From assembly GCA_027943245.1 (NCBI GenBank), contig JANDJZ010000024.1:182848-246847 (forward strand): DNA of 64,000 nucleotides, read 5' to 3'. Within the stretch, counting starts at the first letter, position 1. Every line of letters begins with the position of its first letter. Under the pieces are notes generated by a model, which did not search any database, was not told the DNA's origin, and saw only the letters and a list, made by a program, of their open reading frames with translations. Made by a program: the position numbers and the translations under genes. Shown here piece after piece: positions 1 to 10,337 of this stretch. This stretch comes from Acanthamoeba sp. SK_2022b. Its lineage: Eukaryota > Discosea > Longamoebia > Acanthamoebidae.

Positions 1-1019
1 ACAAACACCAAGAACAAAGCGGGAGCAGGTGTACCTTAAAGTAGGGCGACAGCGTGAAGAGGAAGCTCTCGCCGGTGCCCGAGTGCTTTCCAGAAGAGTC
101 CCACATGCCCGTCACAAACGCTCCAAACACCTGTCGATCGACAATCGACGCATGGTTCAAAAAATAAAATAAAATAAAAACTAATAATTATTATTTAGCT
201 GGAAAACTGGGAGCTCCTTCGTACGTATTTCTTGCTGTCTTCAATTATGATGACCGTGGGGCTGTGCGACTGTACGCGGCGGTAGAACCTGGGAGGGTAC
301 ATGGCACACACACGCGTAAGGATGGCACACGCGCGTGCTAGGCAGGACGGAGGAGGGAGGGAGCGGAAGCGCACGTGTGGAGCGAGATGCCGTGCTCCAT
401 GGTGCTGTAGAGCAACTGCCAGTCCCGGAACTGGAAGCGCGGCGGAAGCTTCACCACGAGCTATGATTATTATAATTAAATTATTAAAATTATAATTGTT
501 GTGGCGAAAAAATGTTAGGGTCGGTCGAAGCGTAATCAAGGAGATCGATCTATTGACGAAGAAGAAGCGTGCCTTTTGGAAGTCGCCTTGGCTGAGGAGG
601 TTCGAGGTGTGGGTCATCTCGACATCGAACGAGCCGATCAGCATCTCGAAGCTCTGGTTCCTCACCATTGCCGGTGGGACATTCAACGGCTCACCTGCCG
701 AGGAGGACTTGCGCGATCAGCTGATGGTGGTTGGGGGCCTTTGAGAGGGGGAGGGAGGGAGAGAGTCGGCCGTACGGGGAAGGGAGGCAAGCGGGGCAGG
801 CATCCGGAATGAACCCACGAATGGCGTCACGGCCACCTACACTCCCCACCGCCTCCAATGTGAGGACCCCACGTCGCTGCCCATATACACCGCCATTGAC
901 TGCTTCACTGCGGGGGGGGGGAAGAGGGGAGCGGCGGTGATACCTGGCGCGCGTGGTCGTCCACCTTGGCTTGCCAATGCCCGGGCTCGCTCCGTTGGTT
1001 GCTCCTGGAGTAGCGTTGT

Positions 1020-1102
<83 letters not shown>

Positions 1103-1645
1103 CGAGAGCGGTGTCAGAGAGAGCAGGCGTCAACAGGGGAGGGAGAGGGGAGAATGCCGGAGGGGCCCGCACCCAAACAGAGCGGCCTTGGTTTTGGCGG
1201 GAATCCACACAGGCTGCTTCTTCGCCACGGCATTGTTCTGGGATGACGGTGCGGTTCCCGGCGCTCTTGCCCTCTCCTCCTCCTCCTCCTCTTGCTCCTC
1301 CTCTTGGCTTTTGAGCGGTTCGTCGACCGACTTCTGTTCGGGGCCTGTGGCCGTGGGGCCATCGCCATCCGCTGTCTTGCTCGGAGCGGCGCTGTTCTCC
1401 TTGATGCCCCAAAACTTGGTCCAGAGCGTGAGCGAGGGGCTGCGTTGTCGCCGAGCCTGCGCGTTGCTGGCTTGCGGGGCCTCGGCGGCCTCCGCTTCCT
1501 TCTCTCTCCCGACCGACGGCGACGGCGCTTCTGGAGTTGGTCCGGCCACGACCGCGTCCACCTCCTGAGGGGGAGCCGTCTTTTCCTGGCTCCGTTCAAC
1601 ATCATTGGAATCTTCGGCGGCCTCCTTTTGCTGCTCCAACTGCAT
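1..1645 (-). CDS. TLDc-domain protein (OXR1/NCOA7-like), 3' end outside window
   Basis: The first in-frame ATG is at 1645. The first exon runs to about 1173 and encodes an acidic, Gln/Glu/Pro-rich N-terminus. A long intron with the (CA)n tract follows. A probable exon lies at about 691-558 (LIGSFDVEM). The next three exons join cleanly: 460-375 (LPPRFQFRDWQLLYSTMEHG), 288-225 (FYRRVQSHSPTVIIIEDSKK) and 130-35 (VFGAFV...GTGESFLFTL). The WxLLYST-HG, FGAF and GTGESFLF blocks are the core of the TLDc domain, which in OXR1/NCOA7 binds V-ATPase and is linked to oxidative-stress resistance. The last part of the domain lies beyond base 1, so the gene is partial. No BTB or LysM partner domain is visible. 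The start lies 87 nt after the WDR59-like stop codon. Family is confident; exons between 1173 and 558 and the donor at 558 are not. Confidence 0.8.
1021..1102 (+). repeat. (CA)30 microsatellite followed by (GA)11
   Basis: Uninterrupted CA dinucleotides occupy 1021-1080, and GA dinucleotides 1081-1102. The block lies in the long intron of the TLDc gene, so it reads TG on that gene's sense strand. Long Val-Cys or Thr-His reading frames through it are artefacts. Confidence 0.97.
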
Positions 1646-1731
1646 CTGATCAGGCGTAGCAATAGAAGAGAGCAGGCCGCGTGACGTCAGCAAGCGAGCA
1701 TCATCGATACGAAGTTATATTTATTTATTAT

Positions 1732-3062
1732 TTATTTATTTAGCGCAGCTTGGCCAGGAGCCGGTACCTGCTTCTGTAGCTGTTCGAGCCTGTGCTCGGC
1801 GTCGAGCGATCGCTGCAGGCTGACGAGCTTCATCACCAGCTTCTGCAGGCAGGGATGGCCGCGCGTCGAATAGAACGTTGCCATGTGGGACAACGTCTGC
1901 ACGCATGCACCCCCCCCCCCAAACACACAGAGGGAGTGCGGCGTGAGTCGCAAACCACCAAATACAAGCCTTATGAGGCCACTAACACTGCTTCACACTC
2001 ACCGGGGGGGGGGGCTCCCGCACCCTCTTCAGGACGATCTGTCGCTCCTGGTCGATCGTGGTTCCGGCGAGGTAGGTGAAGGAGGGCTGCGCGTGCGGGT
2101 AGAAGCTCGGGAACGCGATCTGCAGCCGAATGAGCACCTTTCGCTCCACCTTGGCCTCCTCCTGCTTGGTCACGTCGTCGGCCGAACCTGCACCGGGTGC
2201 GCATAGGGGGGAGGGGGGGATTGAACGGTCAGCTCCTTACGGCACGCTCATGAGCGGGAGGAGGGCGGGCTCTGTGCACGTACTTGTGCCCTCTCTGCTG
2301 CTGGGTGCACTGGCGGCGGTCGAATCAGCATCGCTGTTCTCGCGCGGAGTGGGCTTCTTGGACGGTCGTGGCGAGGGACCCGGCGAGGGTGCTGAAGAAT
2401 GGGCAGCAAGAGGCATCTCAATCAGCGGCAGATCGTAGAGCGTGATCGTGCAACATCGGTTGATGGGGTTGGTCTCGACTGTCAAGTCTTCCACGGCTGT
2501 TCGTAACGTAAGTTTAGGAACCCGAAAGCGCACTCACGCACACAGCACACAATCACACGTGCCTTTCATTTTTTGAGAGAGCAAGTTCAGTTCGTGCTTC
2601 AGGTCGAGGTTGCCGCCGTACTGGTTCAACGGTGGCGAAGGCATGATGGACGACGGGGACGAAGGGGAGAGGACCTCGGTCTCACCGAGGCTGCTGCTGG
2701 CGGAGTCGGCGCTGCTGTGGCTCGCACGACGCTTGATGATCCTAATGGTCTCCTCGTTGTCTTCGCCATCGCTGGCGGTGTGGCGACCATCGTAATCCTC
2801 CGATTGAGTCTTGGAGCGCCCCGGCTGACGTGTGCCCGATGTAGACGGAAACTTACACAGGTCCTAGGAACCCCGCAGGGATAAGGTGTTGGCGATGGAG
2901 ATGCACCACACACATCACCCGTATACGAGAATAGGACAGCGACAACAAGAAGGACCATACCTGGATCGACTTGGGGACAGGCCATACGTTGAGCGTAAAA
3001 TCTTTGGCCAACGATACGAGCCCGTAGGTGTGGCTGTTCGTCTTGGCGGACTCCTTGATGCT

Positions 3063-3142
<80 letters not shown>

Positions 3143-5103
3143 CGGAATGGAACTGTCAGCATCAGAGGGGACACTCCCGCCCGCGACTGGAAAAAAGAGC
3201 GAGGTCGAACGGTCGCACCTCCATTCGAAAGCTTCGATCGCCTCGGCATGCCCCTGGAAGGTATAAATGGGCGTGAGGTGGTCGTACAGGCTCCACAGCC
3301 GCATACATCGCTCCCCTCGGCCAACCGTGAGCACGCCTTCACCAAACGGCTGTACGCATACGACATAAAAACGTTTCGTGAGCCAAACCAGCCGACTGTC
3401 CCATGCGTTGCAGGGAACAAGTGCTGCCCGTACTGTGAACTGGGCCTGCGCTACGGGCATCCCTGTACTGATCTTTTCCTTCTCGGTTCTTGGTTCGTAG
3501 ATGTCCCATATCTGTGGTCGCGACGACACACCTTGGTCAGGAGAATTGCAGCAAAGAATGGACAGGTAGCAAGTCGGGATGCATGCCTTGATTGTGCTGT
3601 CATGCGAGGCGGTGAGGAGACGGCTCTCGTTGTAGTAGGCCCAGTCGATGTTCGATACATCGGCCGTGTGTCCAGTGATTGTGACCACAGGCGTCGACGT
3701 TTTCTGCGGAGAGAAGCAGAGCGGTCAGCTCACTTGGAATGAGGCAACGAGAAGACAAAGGACAGGAGCCGAGCAAAGTTGCGACGCGTTACCCGTAGGT
3801 CCCAGACCATGACTTGACGATTGTGTGTAGAAGCGATGAGTGAAGAATTGAGCCTGTTCCACTTGATGAAGCCTGGGCCTGCACGGAGAGTGAGCTGCGT
3901 GTTGGCCAAGTGGCTTGAGTCTTGGGGCGAGGCGCATACCCGCTTGACCATTCAGGCTCTGTGCTTTGATGGTCTTGGTGCGCACGTCCCAAATCGGTAT
4001 TTCCACATCTGCAGAGCGAGACGCGAGCGTGTGCTGCTTGAAGGGCGACCACGCCAGGTCCGTGATTGCTCTGCGCGCACGAATAGCGGTCAGCGCATGG
4101 CCAAGCAACGACCGTTGGCTTGCAAGGAGAGAGGCACCGTTTGTGTGCTCCTTTGATGGTCAAGTGCGGATTGAGGCTGCCAGTGCGATCGTCCATCTTC
4201 CACACCGAGATCACAGTGCCGACCTGAGAGGCGAACGCTCAGCAGAGTACGCCACAGAACAGCGGTGCATCTGTATCAGTGTCTGGGCGGGGACCGATAC
4301 CGAAGAGGCGAGCGTCAAGTGGTGCGGGTTCCATTGTAGGACTGAGTACACCGAACTGGTGACCCGGCTAATTACCGCACAACAGGCGGGCAAGGACAGG
4401 GCGTGAGCCAACCTTGCGTGTGAGTCAGTCACCACTGGCAGGTACGTACCTGTTTGGGACGTGCACGTAATGCGTCTCCTTCTCTTTGCTTGGCTCCAAT
4501 TCCCACAAGTGGAGCGCAGTCCTGTTGCCCAAAGAAAAAGAGATGGTAAGGTTGATTATAATTGAAGGCGAAAATGAAGATGTTCTGCGAATGAGGAAGA
4601 GTAATTGGGCGCCGTGATGAAGTGAAGTGTACCCCCCAACGGCGAGGTAGCGTGCATTGCGATCCACGGCGAAAGCGTTTACTTGCTTGCCAGCTGAAGG
4701 TAACGTGTGGTATAACGGAGGCTTGCCATGCAAATCTCTTCTTGTGCTCTCTTCCCTTTCGCTCGCCCGAGTTACTGATTCTCTCCTTGCTTGATGCTGC
4801 AGAGATGTCCAGCTGTCCATTATTCCTCAATTCGGCAACACAGCTGCGCCGACGCTTTGCTTTCTTTCCGGATAAACCACGGCGAAGAAGCAAACGCGAG
4901 TTGTCTTTTGATCGTTCGTGTACGTAGATTTTCAAATCCACGATCGTTTGCAACGAACTCACGAGCGCAGGTACGCCAGTTGGTTATTGTCGACTGTCGT
5001 GGTTGTGGCCAAAAAACACACCAAAAAGCCAAAAACAGAGCCGTTGCGCTCACCGCTGGGGTAACAAGCTGCCCACAGGCCCTGTGGCGAACTTCCTGGC
5101 GTG
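1732..5103 (-). CDS. WDR59-like WD40 + RWD protein (GATOR2/SEACAT type)
   Basis: Exons read in order give a beta-propeller and then an RWD domain. Recognisable blades are GKQVNAFAVDRNARYLAVGG joined to TALHLWELEPS (about 4700-4440), VLQWNPHHLTLASSVS, ITDLAWSPFKQHTLASRSAD, IKWNRLNSSLIASTHNRQ with VMVWDLR, GHTADVSNIDWAYYNESRLL, and IYTFQGHAEAIEAFEWR. An acidic/Ser linker follows, then an RWD domain split by an intron (NRCCTITLYDLPL near 2450 and FPSFYPHAQPSFTYLAGTTI near 2080). Blade order and the WD40-RWD arrangement match WDR59, a GATOR2 subunit acting on TORC1 at lysosomes. The protein stops at 1732 after a short coiled coil, so the long C-terminal half with the family's zinc-binding end is absent. 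Coding can be followed upstream to about 5103, but I could not place the start codon. Confidence 0.75.
3065..3141 (+). repeat. (AC)n microsatellite, about 38 units
   Basis: Perfect AC dinucleotides inside a WDR59-like intron. On the sense strand it is a TG tract ending only a few bases before the next 3' splice site (TCCAG followed by the exon encoding IKESAKTNSHTYG), so it replaces much of the usual pyrimidine tract. Confidence 0.97.
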
Positions 5104-5206
5104 TGTGATTTTGGAGTGACCGTCGCTGTGGCAGAAGCTGGGCCTAGTTGAAAACAAAATAAATAAAAACCAATCAACCAAGAAATCCAAAGAAAAGCAA
5201 GAAGCC

Positions 5207-6403
5207 ATGAAGCGACCAGGGCTGGTCTCGCTGGATGCTACTGGCACCCTCTTCCGCGTTCGAGGTTCAGTAGGAGAGCACTACGTATGTCAAGAGCCGT
5301 TTTCACGCCCGCACTTTCGTGCCTAAAGATGGGAGTGCTTGCAGTGACCTGAGTGTCCTTGACTGCAGGCAAGAGCTGCCGCCACATTTGGTGTTCCTGG
5401 TCTGTCGGCGGCATCGCTGACGCGGGGCTTCTATGCTGCGGGACGAGACCTGAACACACAGCATCCCAACTTTGGGCATGGCGGCCCGCTCTCTTCCTAT
5501 GACTGGTGGTCGTCTCTCGTTGGTGCTGCGTTCGCTCATGCCAGTCCCGAGCTCAGCCGCTCTGAAGGTAAGGTCGCGGGCCCGTAATGAAGCGATGCAC
5601 CTGGTATTAACCTGGAGATATTTGAGCGTACAGAGTTCGCGGGCGACCTCTTTCCAAAGATCTTCGACCAGCTGTGGCATGGCTTCGCCACGGCAGACGC
5701 CTGGGAGGTGTTCCCAGAGACCGAGCCGGTGCTCAAGGCGCGCGCAAGCCCCTTCTTGTCCATGTGAGCCGTCTTGCTTCTTGAGTTGAATGGCCTAAGC
5801 CCGCATGATGAATGCAACTCCTCCAGGCACTCCGTGACAGCGGCATCAAAGTGGCGCTGGTGTCCAACTTCGACGAACGCCTGGTACCTACTCTTTCCTT
5901 CTCATTCTCGATGACCCTAGCCAGTGGCTTGCCGTTAGTGCGCCGCCTTATCGCCGTGAATGTGTGCGCGGCCAGCCGCTCCTCCTGAAGAATCTCGGAC
6001 TGGACCACTTGTTCGATGTTGTGCTGCCCTCGCGGTACGCGGGAGTTGCCAAGCCAGACCCAGACATCTTCTACCAAGCCCTACGCAAGGCCGATGTCGA
6101 GGGCAGCGAGGCAGTTCACGTCGGAGACAACTACAAGAAGGACTACCTGGGAGCCAAGGTGCCTCATCTGGCCCGCAGTCCCCCCTTTTTTCCTGCTCTG
6201 CCCCGGAGCTATGATAGTTTTCCTTAATCTCACGCTTGCCATTGGGCGTGCAGGGCGCGGGGCTGCAGCGGGCGTTCCTCATACGCCGAGACCCGGCCGA
6301 CGCAGCGGAGGGCTCTCAGGTGCCCGCAAGCGACGTTCTCCGCGATCTTTCCGAGCTCCTGCCGGCTCTCGGCTTGCCGCGCTTGGCGGTGAGCCCTCAG
6401 TAG
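5207..6403 (+). CDS. HDHD3-like haloacid dehalogenase hydrolase, 256 aa
   Basis: Six exons: 5207-5284, 5369-5567, 5634-5737, 5827-5883, 5976-6158, 6254-6403. They sum to 771 nt in one frame. HAD motif I is LDATGTL near residue 9, where Asp9 is the expected nucleophile and Thr replaces the usual second Asp. Motif II is SNFDERL, motif III contains the Lys of GVAKPDPDIF, and motif IV is VHVGDNYKKDYLGA. A cap domain lies between motifs I and II (SSYDWWSSL and DLFPKIFDQLW). Length and order match the HDHD3/REG-2 branch of small-molecule phosphatases; the substrate is unknown. The third intron (5738-5826) must use a GC donor, because the nearby GT would break the frame before motif II. The ATG lies back to back with the WDR59-like 5' region. 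The stop comes 150 nt before the stop of the convergent secreted-protein gene. Confidence 0.85.
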
Positions 6404-6553
6404 GGCAACATAAGTTAAGTTTATTCGCGCAGCCCCACGCTCCTCCTGCTGTGGTGGCGTTTGAAATTGAATGTGTGTACATGCACTTCTCCAGACAGAG
6501 AAAGCAGGGAATAAGAAGCATGGAGAAAGAGGAAGTAGAGAGAGAGAGAAATG

Positions 6554-7285
6554 TCAAAAAAGATATGAAGATGCATCAGCGGAGATGGCAAGAAGCCATC
6601 GCCAAAGCAACTGGACGGCTGGAGCGGCCCGCACGGACGCGGCGGAGCATTCAGCGAGCGATGTGCTGTGCATGCCGTCGGCGTAAGGCGGCGAATCGTA
6701 CGACGTTGAGAGGAAGGTCGTGCGGAGCGAGAGCGTCGGTGCGATGCCTCCGCACGCCGTCGTGTTTCCGCCCCACTCGATCGTGTACGGGCCCGCACAC
6801 TCGTCGTCACCGACTAATGCCACCGACCGCACATGGCAGTTGACTCGAAGGAGGTAGTACCCCGACATCATCTGGAGCCGGTTGCACCCCTGACTCAGCG
6901 TGGCGCAGCCCTTTACGCTTGATTCGTGCCTCCGCCCGTGTCCATTGGGTGGCCGCTCCTTTGCCTTCCGTTCGCGTGGTCGCCTTTGTTCTTCTCTCTG
7001 GCGGGCGCGTGTGGCGTGTGGTCCCTCTTGCTCTTCCCCATGCGGTGGCGGCTCACCATGGTCGTCTCCTTCCTCTCCATCATCTTCCGTCCACCCATCT
7101 TCGCCGCTCCCAGGTCGGTTGTCGTCCCTGGTGTTGGCGTACGCTGCGTAATCCTCGTACGTGCAGTCCATGTTGTCGTAGACTTCTAAGGACACTCGAC
7201 AGTTTGCTTGTGTTTCCACCAGCAGGAACGCCAGTGCGAAGATGTACATCAGCACGCTGTGCTTGGGTCGTGGCAGATGCTCCAT
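6554..7285 (-). CDS. Small secreted cysteine-containing protein, 162 aa
   Basis: Two exons, 7285-7161 and 6917-6554, total 489 nt. The donor GTACGA and acceptor ATCAAG keep frame and join DNMDCT to VKGCATLS. The N-terminus is a signal peptide (HSVLMYIFALAFLLVETQA, cleavage near residue 28). The mature part has regularly spaced Cys (NCRVSLEVYDNMDC, GCATLSQGCNRL, RVNCH, DDECAG, TACGG), suggesting a small disulfide-stabilised extracellular domain. No known family is recognised. The gene at 9862-10337 has a similar plan (leader plus short Cys-bearing chain) without clear sequence identity. It is divergent from the calcipressin gene. Secretion is inferred with fair confidence; function is unknown. 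Confidence 0.7.
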   Translation of the reverse strand: MEHLPRPKHSVLMYIFALAFLLVETQANCRVSLEVYDNMDCTYEDYAAYANTRDDNRPGSGEDGWTEDDGEEGDDHGEPPPHGEEQEGPHATRARQREEQRRPRERKAKERPPNGHGRRHESSVKGCATLSQGCNRLQMMSGYYLLRVNCHVRSVALVGDDECAGPYTIEWGGNTTACGGIAPTLSLRTTFLSTSYDSPPYADGMHSTSLAECSAASVRAAPAVQLLWRWLLAISADASSYLF

Positions 7286-7620
7286 GCCGCTGTGCGTAGG
7301 GAACTAAAGCGTCATGAGGCCCTGTCTGCCCGCCGCGCCACTCCCCGCTCTTGGTTGCGGGGCTGTATGCGGTATGTCCCCACCCCTAATCGTTTTTCTC
7401 GCGCCGGTTGCGGGCAGTGCTGCGGGCCTTAACGTGGCTCTCTCAGCAACAGACGCGGCCAGTCGGCAGATTTGAAGGATCCAACCAAGCGTGCTGACGT
7501 CAGCGAGATCACCCGAGAAAAAAAGAACTTGAAGGAAAAACTTAGAACAAAAAAAAAAAAAAAACAACAAAAACAAGACGCTAGAGCTAAACGAAAGACG
7601 GCACGAACGACAGAACGCAG
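7286..7620. promoter_or_regulatory. Divergent intergenic region, secreted protein / calcipressin
   Basis: These 335 nt separate two start codons on opposite strands and must hold both promoters. An A-rich stretch at about 7518-7577, including a long A run at 7549-7563, lies just upstream of the calcipressin ATG. I see no convincing TATA box and no open frame with coding character. Confidence 0.5.
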
Positions 7621-8383
7621 ATGGAAGGGACACCAACGAACCAGCTCATTGTGAGTGTGAAGACCACCAGCGACGCTGTTGCAGCGGCAGCCGCAGTGCT
7701 GGACATGCGGCAAAGACTGGAGCGAGCAGGCGAAGTGCTGTTTCTCAAAACGTATGGCGAACTGCAGCGTACCGTGGTCATCTTCAGCTCCATTGAGGGT
7801 TAGTACCATCTCTTTTGTTAGGCGAGGCTTTTCTTCACCTGCGTTCCATAGCCTCAAGCTTTATTTATTTTAGAGGCCACCACCGCCAAGAGGAGCCTGG
7901 AAGGCGCCGGCTTTGAGGCACACTATGGCTTGGTACGATCTGCACTTCTATATTTTATGTTTATTTATTTATTTTGCTCAGTCTACTTTAGTCTCAACCC
8001 ATAAAATTCATGCACAGGGAGCGGATCGTGAGACAGTGCGCAACTTCCACCTGGCGCCACCAGCACCCGAAAAGATGTTCCTGTTGAGCCCACCTCCTTC
8101 CCCTCCCGAGGGATGGACTCCGCTCTACGAGGTACCTCCTTTGTCTTCTTATCAGTTGACTGTGACTTAATAATCGACCCGTTCGCGTTTCATGCCGCAG
8201 GGGATCAACTCTATTCCTCACTTCAATGTGGAGTTGAATCGCACGCCGGGCGACAATGTGCTGTTGAAGGGCGAGCGGAGCTTGCCCACCATCACCCTCG
8301 ACGATTTCGATCAGCAAGACAACAACGCGCGCGGCAGGGACTGCAGCGCTGCCGCTGGCGAAGTCTTCGCCATGGACGACTGA
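7621..8383 (+). CDS. Calcipressin / regulator of calcineurin (RCAN), 177 aa
   Basis: Four exons: 7621-7798, 7874-7932, 8018-8131, 8201-8383; together 534 nt. The N-terminal half is an RRM-like fold (LIVSVKTTSDAVAAAAAVLD, TVVIFSSIEEATTAKRSLEG). It is followed by the signature HLAPPAPEKMFLLSPPPSPP with EGW, which corresponds to the LxxPP and FLISPPxSPPxGW block that contacts and regulates calcineurin (PP2B) in RCAN proteins. The Ser residues in the SPPPSPP segment are the family's usual phosphorylation sites. The tail (SIPHFNVELN, then TITLDDFD) is acidic, and I see no clear PxIxIT-like docking site in it. RCAN feeds back on Ca2+/calcineurin signalling in the cytosol. Intron phases all agree, so the model is complete. 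Confidence 0.9.
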
Positions 8384-8572
8384 AGACAACCAGCCGCCAC
8401 CTGTGGCAGGCGCATCTCTTGTACATAGCCATGAAAACCGGAGCTTATGGACTTTCGTGTACGTGGGACAGCGCAACGTGAACTTCGTGTTGGCCAGGTG
8501 CGTCAATTGCAGAGTGCAGTCCCACCAAGGCTGGTGTGACCTTTGGAGAACGAGCTTGAGAGTGTTGCCTGC

Positions 8573-8869
8573 CTAGAGGCCGTACGAGCTCACTTGGCGG
8601 TCTCCCTCAAGAGTGTCGCCAGTGCGAGGGTCGACCAGCTCGACGTGAGGAGAGGCGAAGCGTTGGAGAAACGGCTCCTTCTCGAATATCTTCATAGGGA
8701 TGGCTTCCACTGCTTCGCTTTCGTCCACGTCAACGGGCACAAGCACCCGCGAGGATTGCTCCACGTCCTGTCCCGACTCCCGAGCAGAATTCTTGTTGCC
8801 GCCTGGGTGAATAGAACTCGATCCATGTCTGGGGCCTGCAAACACAAGGAGCATGCACGCCATCGTCAT
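8573..8869 (-). CDS. Hypothetical small acidic protein, 98 aa (weak)
   Basis: An uninterrupted frame from an ATG at 8869 begins MTMACMLLVFAG and continues into a very acidic middle (VDVDESEAVEA) and a short motif SPHVELVDPRTGDTL. No family is recognised. An overlapping frame from an ATG at 8907 gives a short basic peptide (GHAKRKRIEDDDG), and the only way to join the two would need a 25-nt intron, which is too short. The codon pattern is plausible, but the 3' half may simply be the tail of an unrecognised transcript. Function is unknown. Confidence 0.3.
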   Translation of the reverse strand: MTMACMLLVFAGPRHGSSSIHPGGNKNSARESGQDVEQSSRVLVPVDVDESEAVEAIPMKIFEKEPFLQRFASPHVELVDPRTGDTLEGDRQVSSYGL

Positions 8870-9861
8870 CCTCTATACGCTTGCGCTTTGCATGTCCAGC
8901 GGGCATTTTCAAAGGCTGCCCTTTTTGACATAATAATAACTTTGATTGCGGAGTCAGCTTATTGAAGGTTATGACATAATTTAGTGTGCCACTTGGCTGA
9001 AGAGACACACATCATGAGGACCTGCGCCTTGTCGTGTTCTTGATGTGCTCTATGCGGAAAGGATGGGCCACACCAGTGGTGAGGTCACACAGGGTCTGTT
9101 GCAAGTTAAGGCTATGGAGTAGTAGAGAAGGGTTTATTGTGTGTGAGTGTGAGAAGGATGTACATTACTAAAGAAACCTGCAGAGAAACAATAGTTTTCT
9201 CTGCAGGTACTTTATAGGTAACAACTCTCAGCAGAAATGCCAAGTTATGATGAAAGGTGGTGGTGACAGTGTGTCTATAGAGTTGATGGGGGTCATCCCC
9301 AACAGGGTCAGTCAATGAAGCGCAGGCAACCCAGCTCTTTGGCCTTTGGCTGCATACTCTCATCCACACTGAGGCGGTGCTCATGGAGGATGCTGAATAG
9401 CCATGCCCTGGTCTTTGAAGGACACTGCTACACCAGTGTGTCAAAGATGTGGTGCTTGATTGGCCTGCCATGAGGTGCATATACACCCCCCCCCCAATGC
9501 TACCACTACATGCACTATGACTGACTTGGGTGCTCAATTGATGGGTATGTTCACAAGAGGTCCACTCCCTGATGCTGGGGGGCGGGTGGGTGGATGGCGC
9601 AAGCGTGGCGCTCAGCCCGCCAATGTGGAATTCCAAAAATGAACGAATAAAATAGATTTTTGAAGCGACTTTCGCCCATAAATGGTATGTTATGTTACAT
9701 TACGCAAACGTTTGAGCCTGGCCGTTTGTAGGGGCGTACTACGGATTTATCCGCATACGAAATACGGAATGCATCTCGGGAAATAGGACATAATAATTAT
9801 TACCCTAATTAAATAATTACAAGAGGCGGTAAATTGCCACTCCAAGCGGCTCGGTAGTCTC
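8870..9861. other. Gene-poor stretch with CpG-poor block
   Basis: About 1 kb with no credible gene. The part 9055-9581 has only two CpG dinucleotides and contains a perfect 13-bp inverted repeat. From about 9582 normal CpG density returns, then an AT-rich patch at about 9789-9822 precedes the 3' end of the next gene. Frames here, such as one antisense at 9112-9636, lack the codon bias of neighbouring genes. Confidence 0.6.
9176..9208. repeat. Perfect 13-bp hairpin, 7-nt loop
   Basis: Arms 9176-9188 (ACCTGCAGAGAAA) and 9196-9208 (TTTCTCTGCAGGT) are exact reverse complements with a 7-base spacer. It sits inside the CpG-poor block, compatible with a mobile-element terminus or subterminal hairpin, but no partner element was found. 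Confidence 0.85.
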
Positions 9862-10337
9862 TCACACAGCAATAGAGTTGATGGCCAACTCGATCACGAA
9901 CTTTTGCTTCACGATTGCGTTGCACCTGTTGGCCCAGAACCAAGGCGTGTCAGTGTGGAACGGGGCGCAAACACTGCGGAGAGAGGAGAAACCGTGGGTG
10001 TTGCGTTGTCGTACCACTCGTGCATGACGAGTTCGTTGTCGGCCTGGAGGACGAGGACACGCTCTTGGAGTGGGTCACCTGGAAGCAGTTCTCCTTGTCC
10101 GCATACTCGGTCAACTCTGAATCGTACAGCGGAATCTTCACCGGGCGGCCCTGGTACTGCTCGCGTGTCACACCGCCATCGCAGCCACCCTCATCAGTGC
10201 ATGCGTCGGGGCGCGCGAAGAGCGAGACGAGGAGGAGAAACCTTTTCGGTAAAGACGAAGAGAATGCCGTCCTTGAGCACTCAGTGAGAAAGGGGGGGGG
10301 TCAGAACGTACGTCGACTTCCTTGCGGGAGATGACAT
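9862..10337 (-). CDS. Small secreted Ser/Thr-rich protein, 122 aa
   Basis: Three exons, 10337-10312, 10271-9993 and 9925-9862, total 369 nt with consistent phases. The N-terminus MSSPARKST joins TAFSSSLPKR and a hydrophobic run FLLLVSLFARPDA, read as a signal peptide. The mature chain has Cys residues in ACTDEGGCDGG, then YQGRPVKIPLYDSELTEYAD, ENCFQ, a Ser/Thr stretch with SSCTSG, and a C-terminus RCNAIVKQKFVIELAINS. No family is recognised. The plan resembles the secreted protein at 6554-7285. A proposed donor, GTTTCT at 9992, is weaker than the others, so the middle of the chain may differ slightly. Confidence 0.6.

Noticed and set aside
691..1412. Long frames through the (CA)n tract giving poly(Val-Cys) or poly(Thr-His) proteins, also at 2626-3688, 18776-19594, 22508-23045 and 23537-24376
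   Set aside because: Dinucleotide repeats are open in all frames; the tracts lie in introns whose flanking exons join in a different frame.
5050..5247. Start of the WDR59-like gene at the ATG at 5208 (MASCFSLDFLVDW)
   Set aside because: It is base-overlapping with the HAD gene's ATG, and no donor after it gives the reading frame required by the downstream exons; the start codon was left unassigned.
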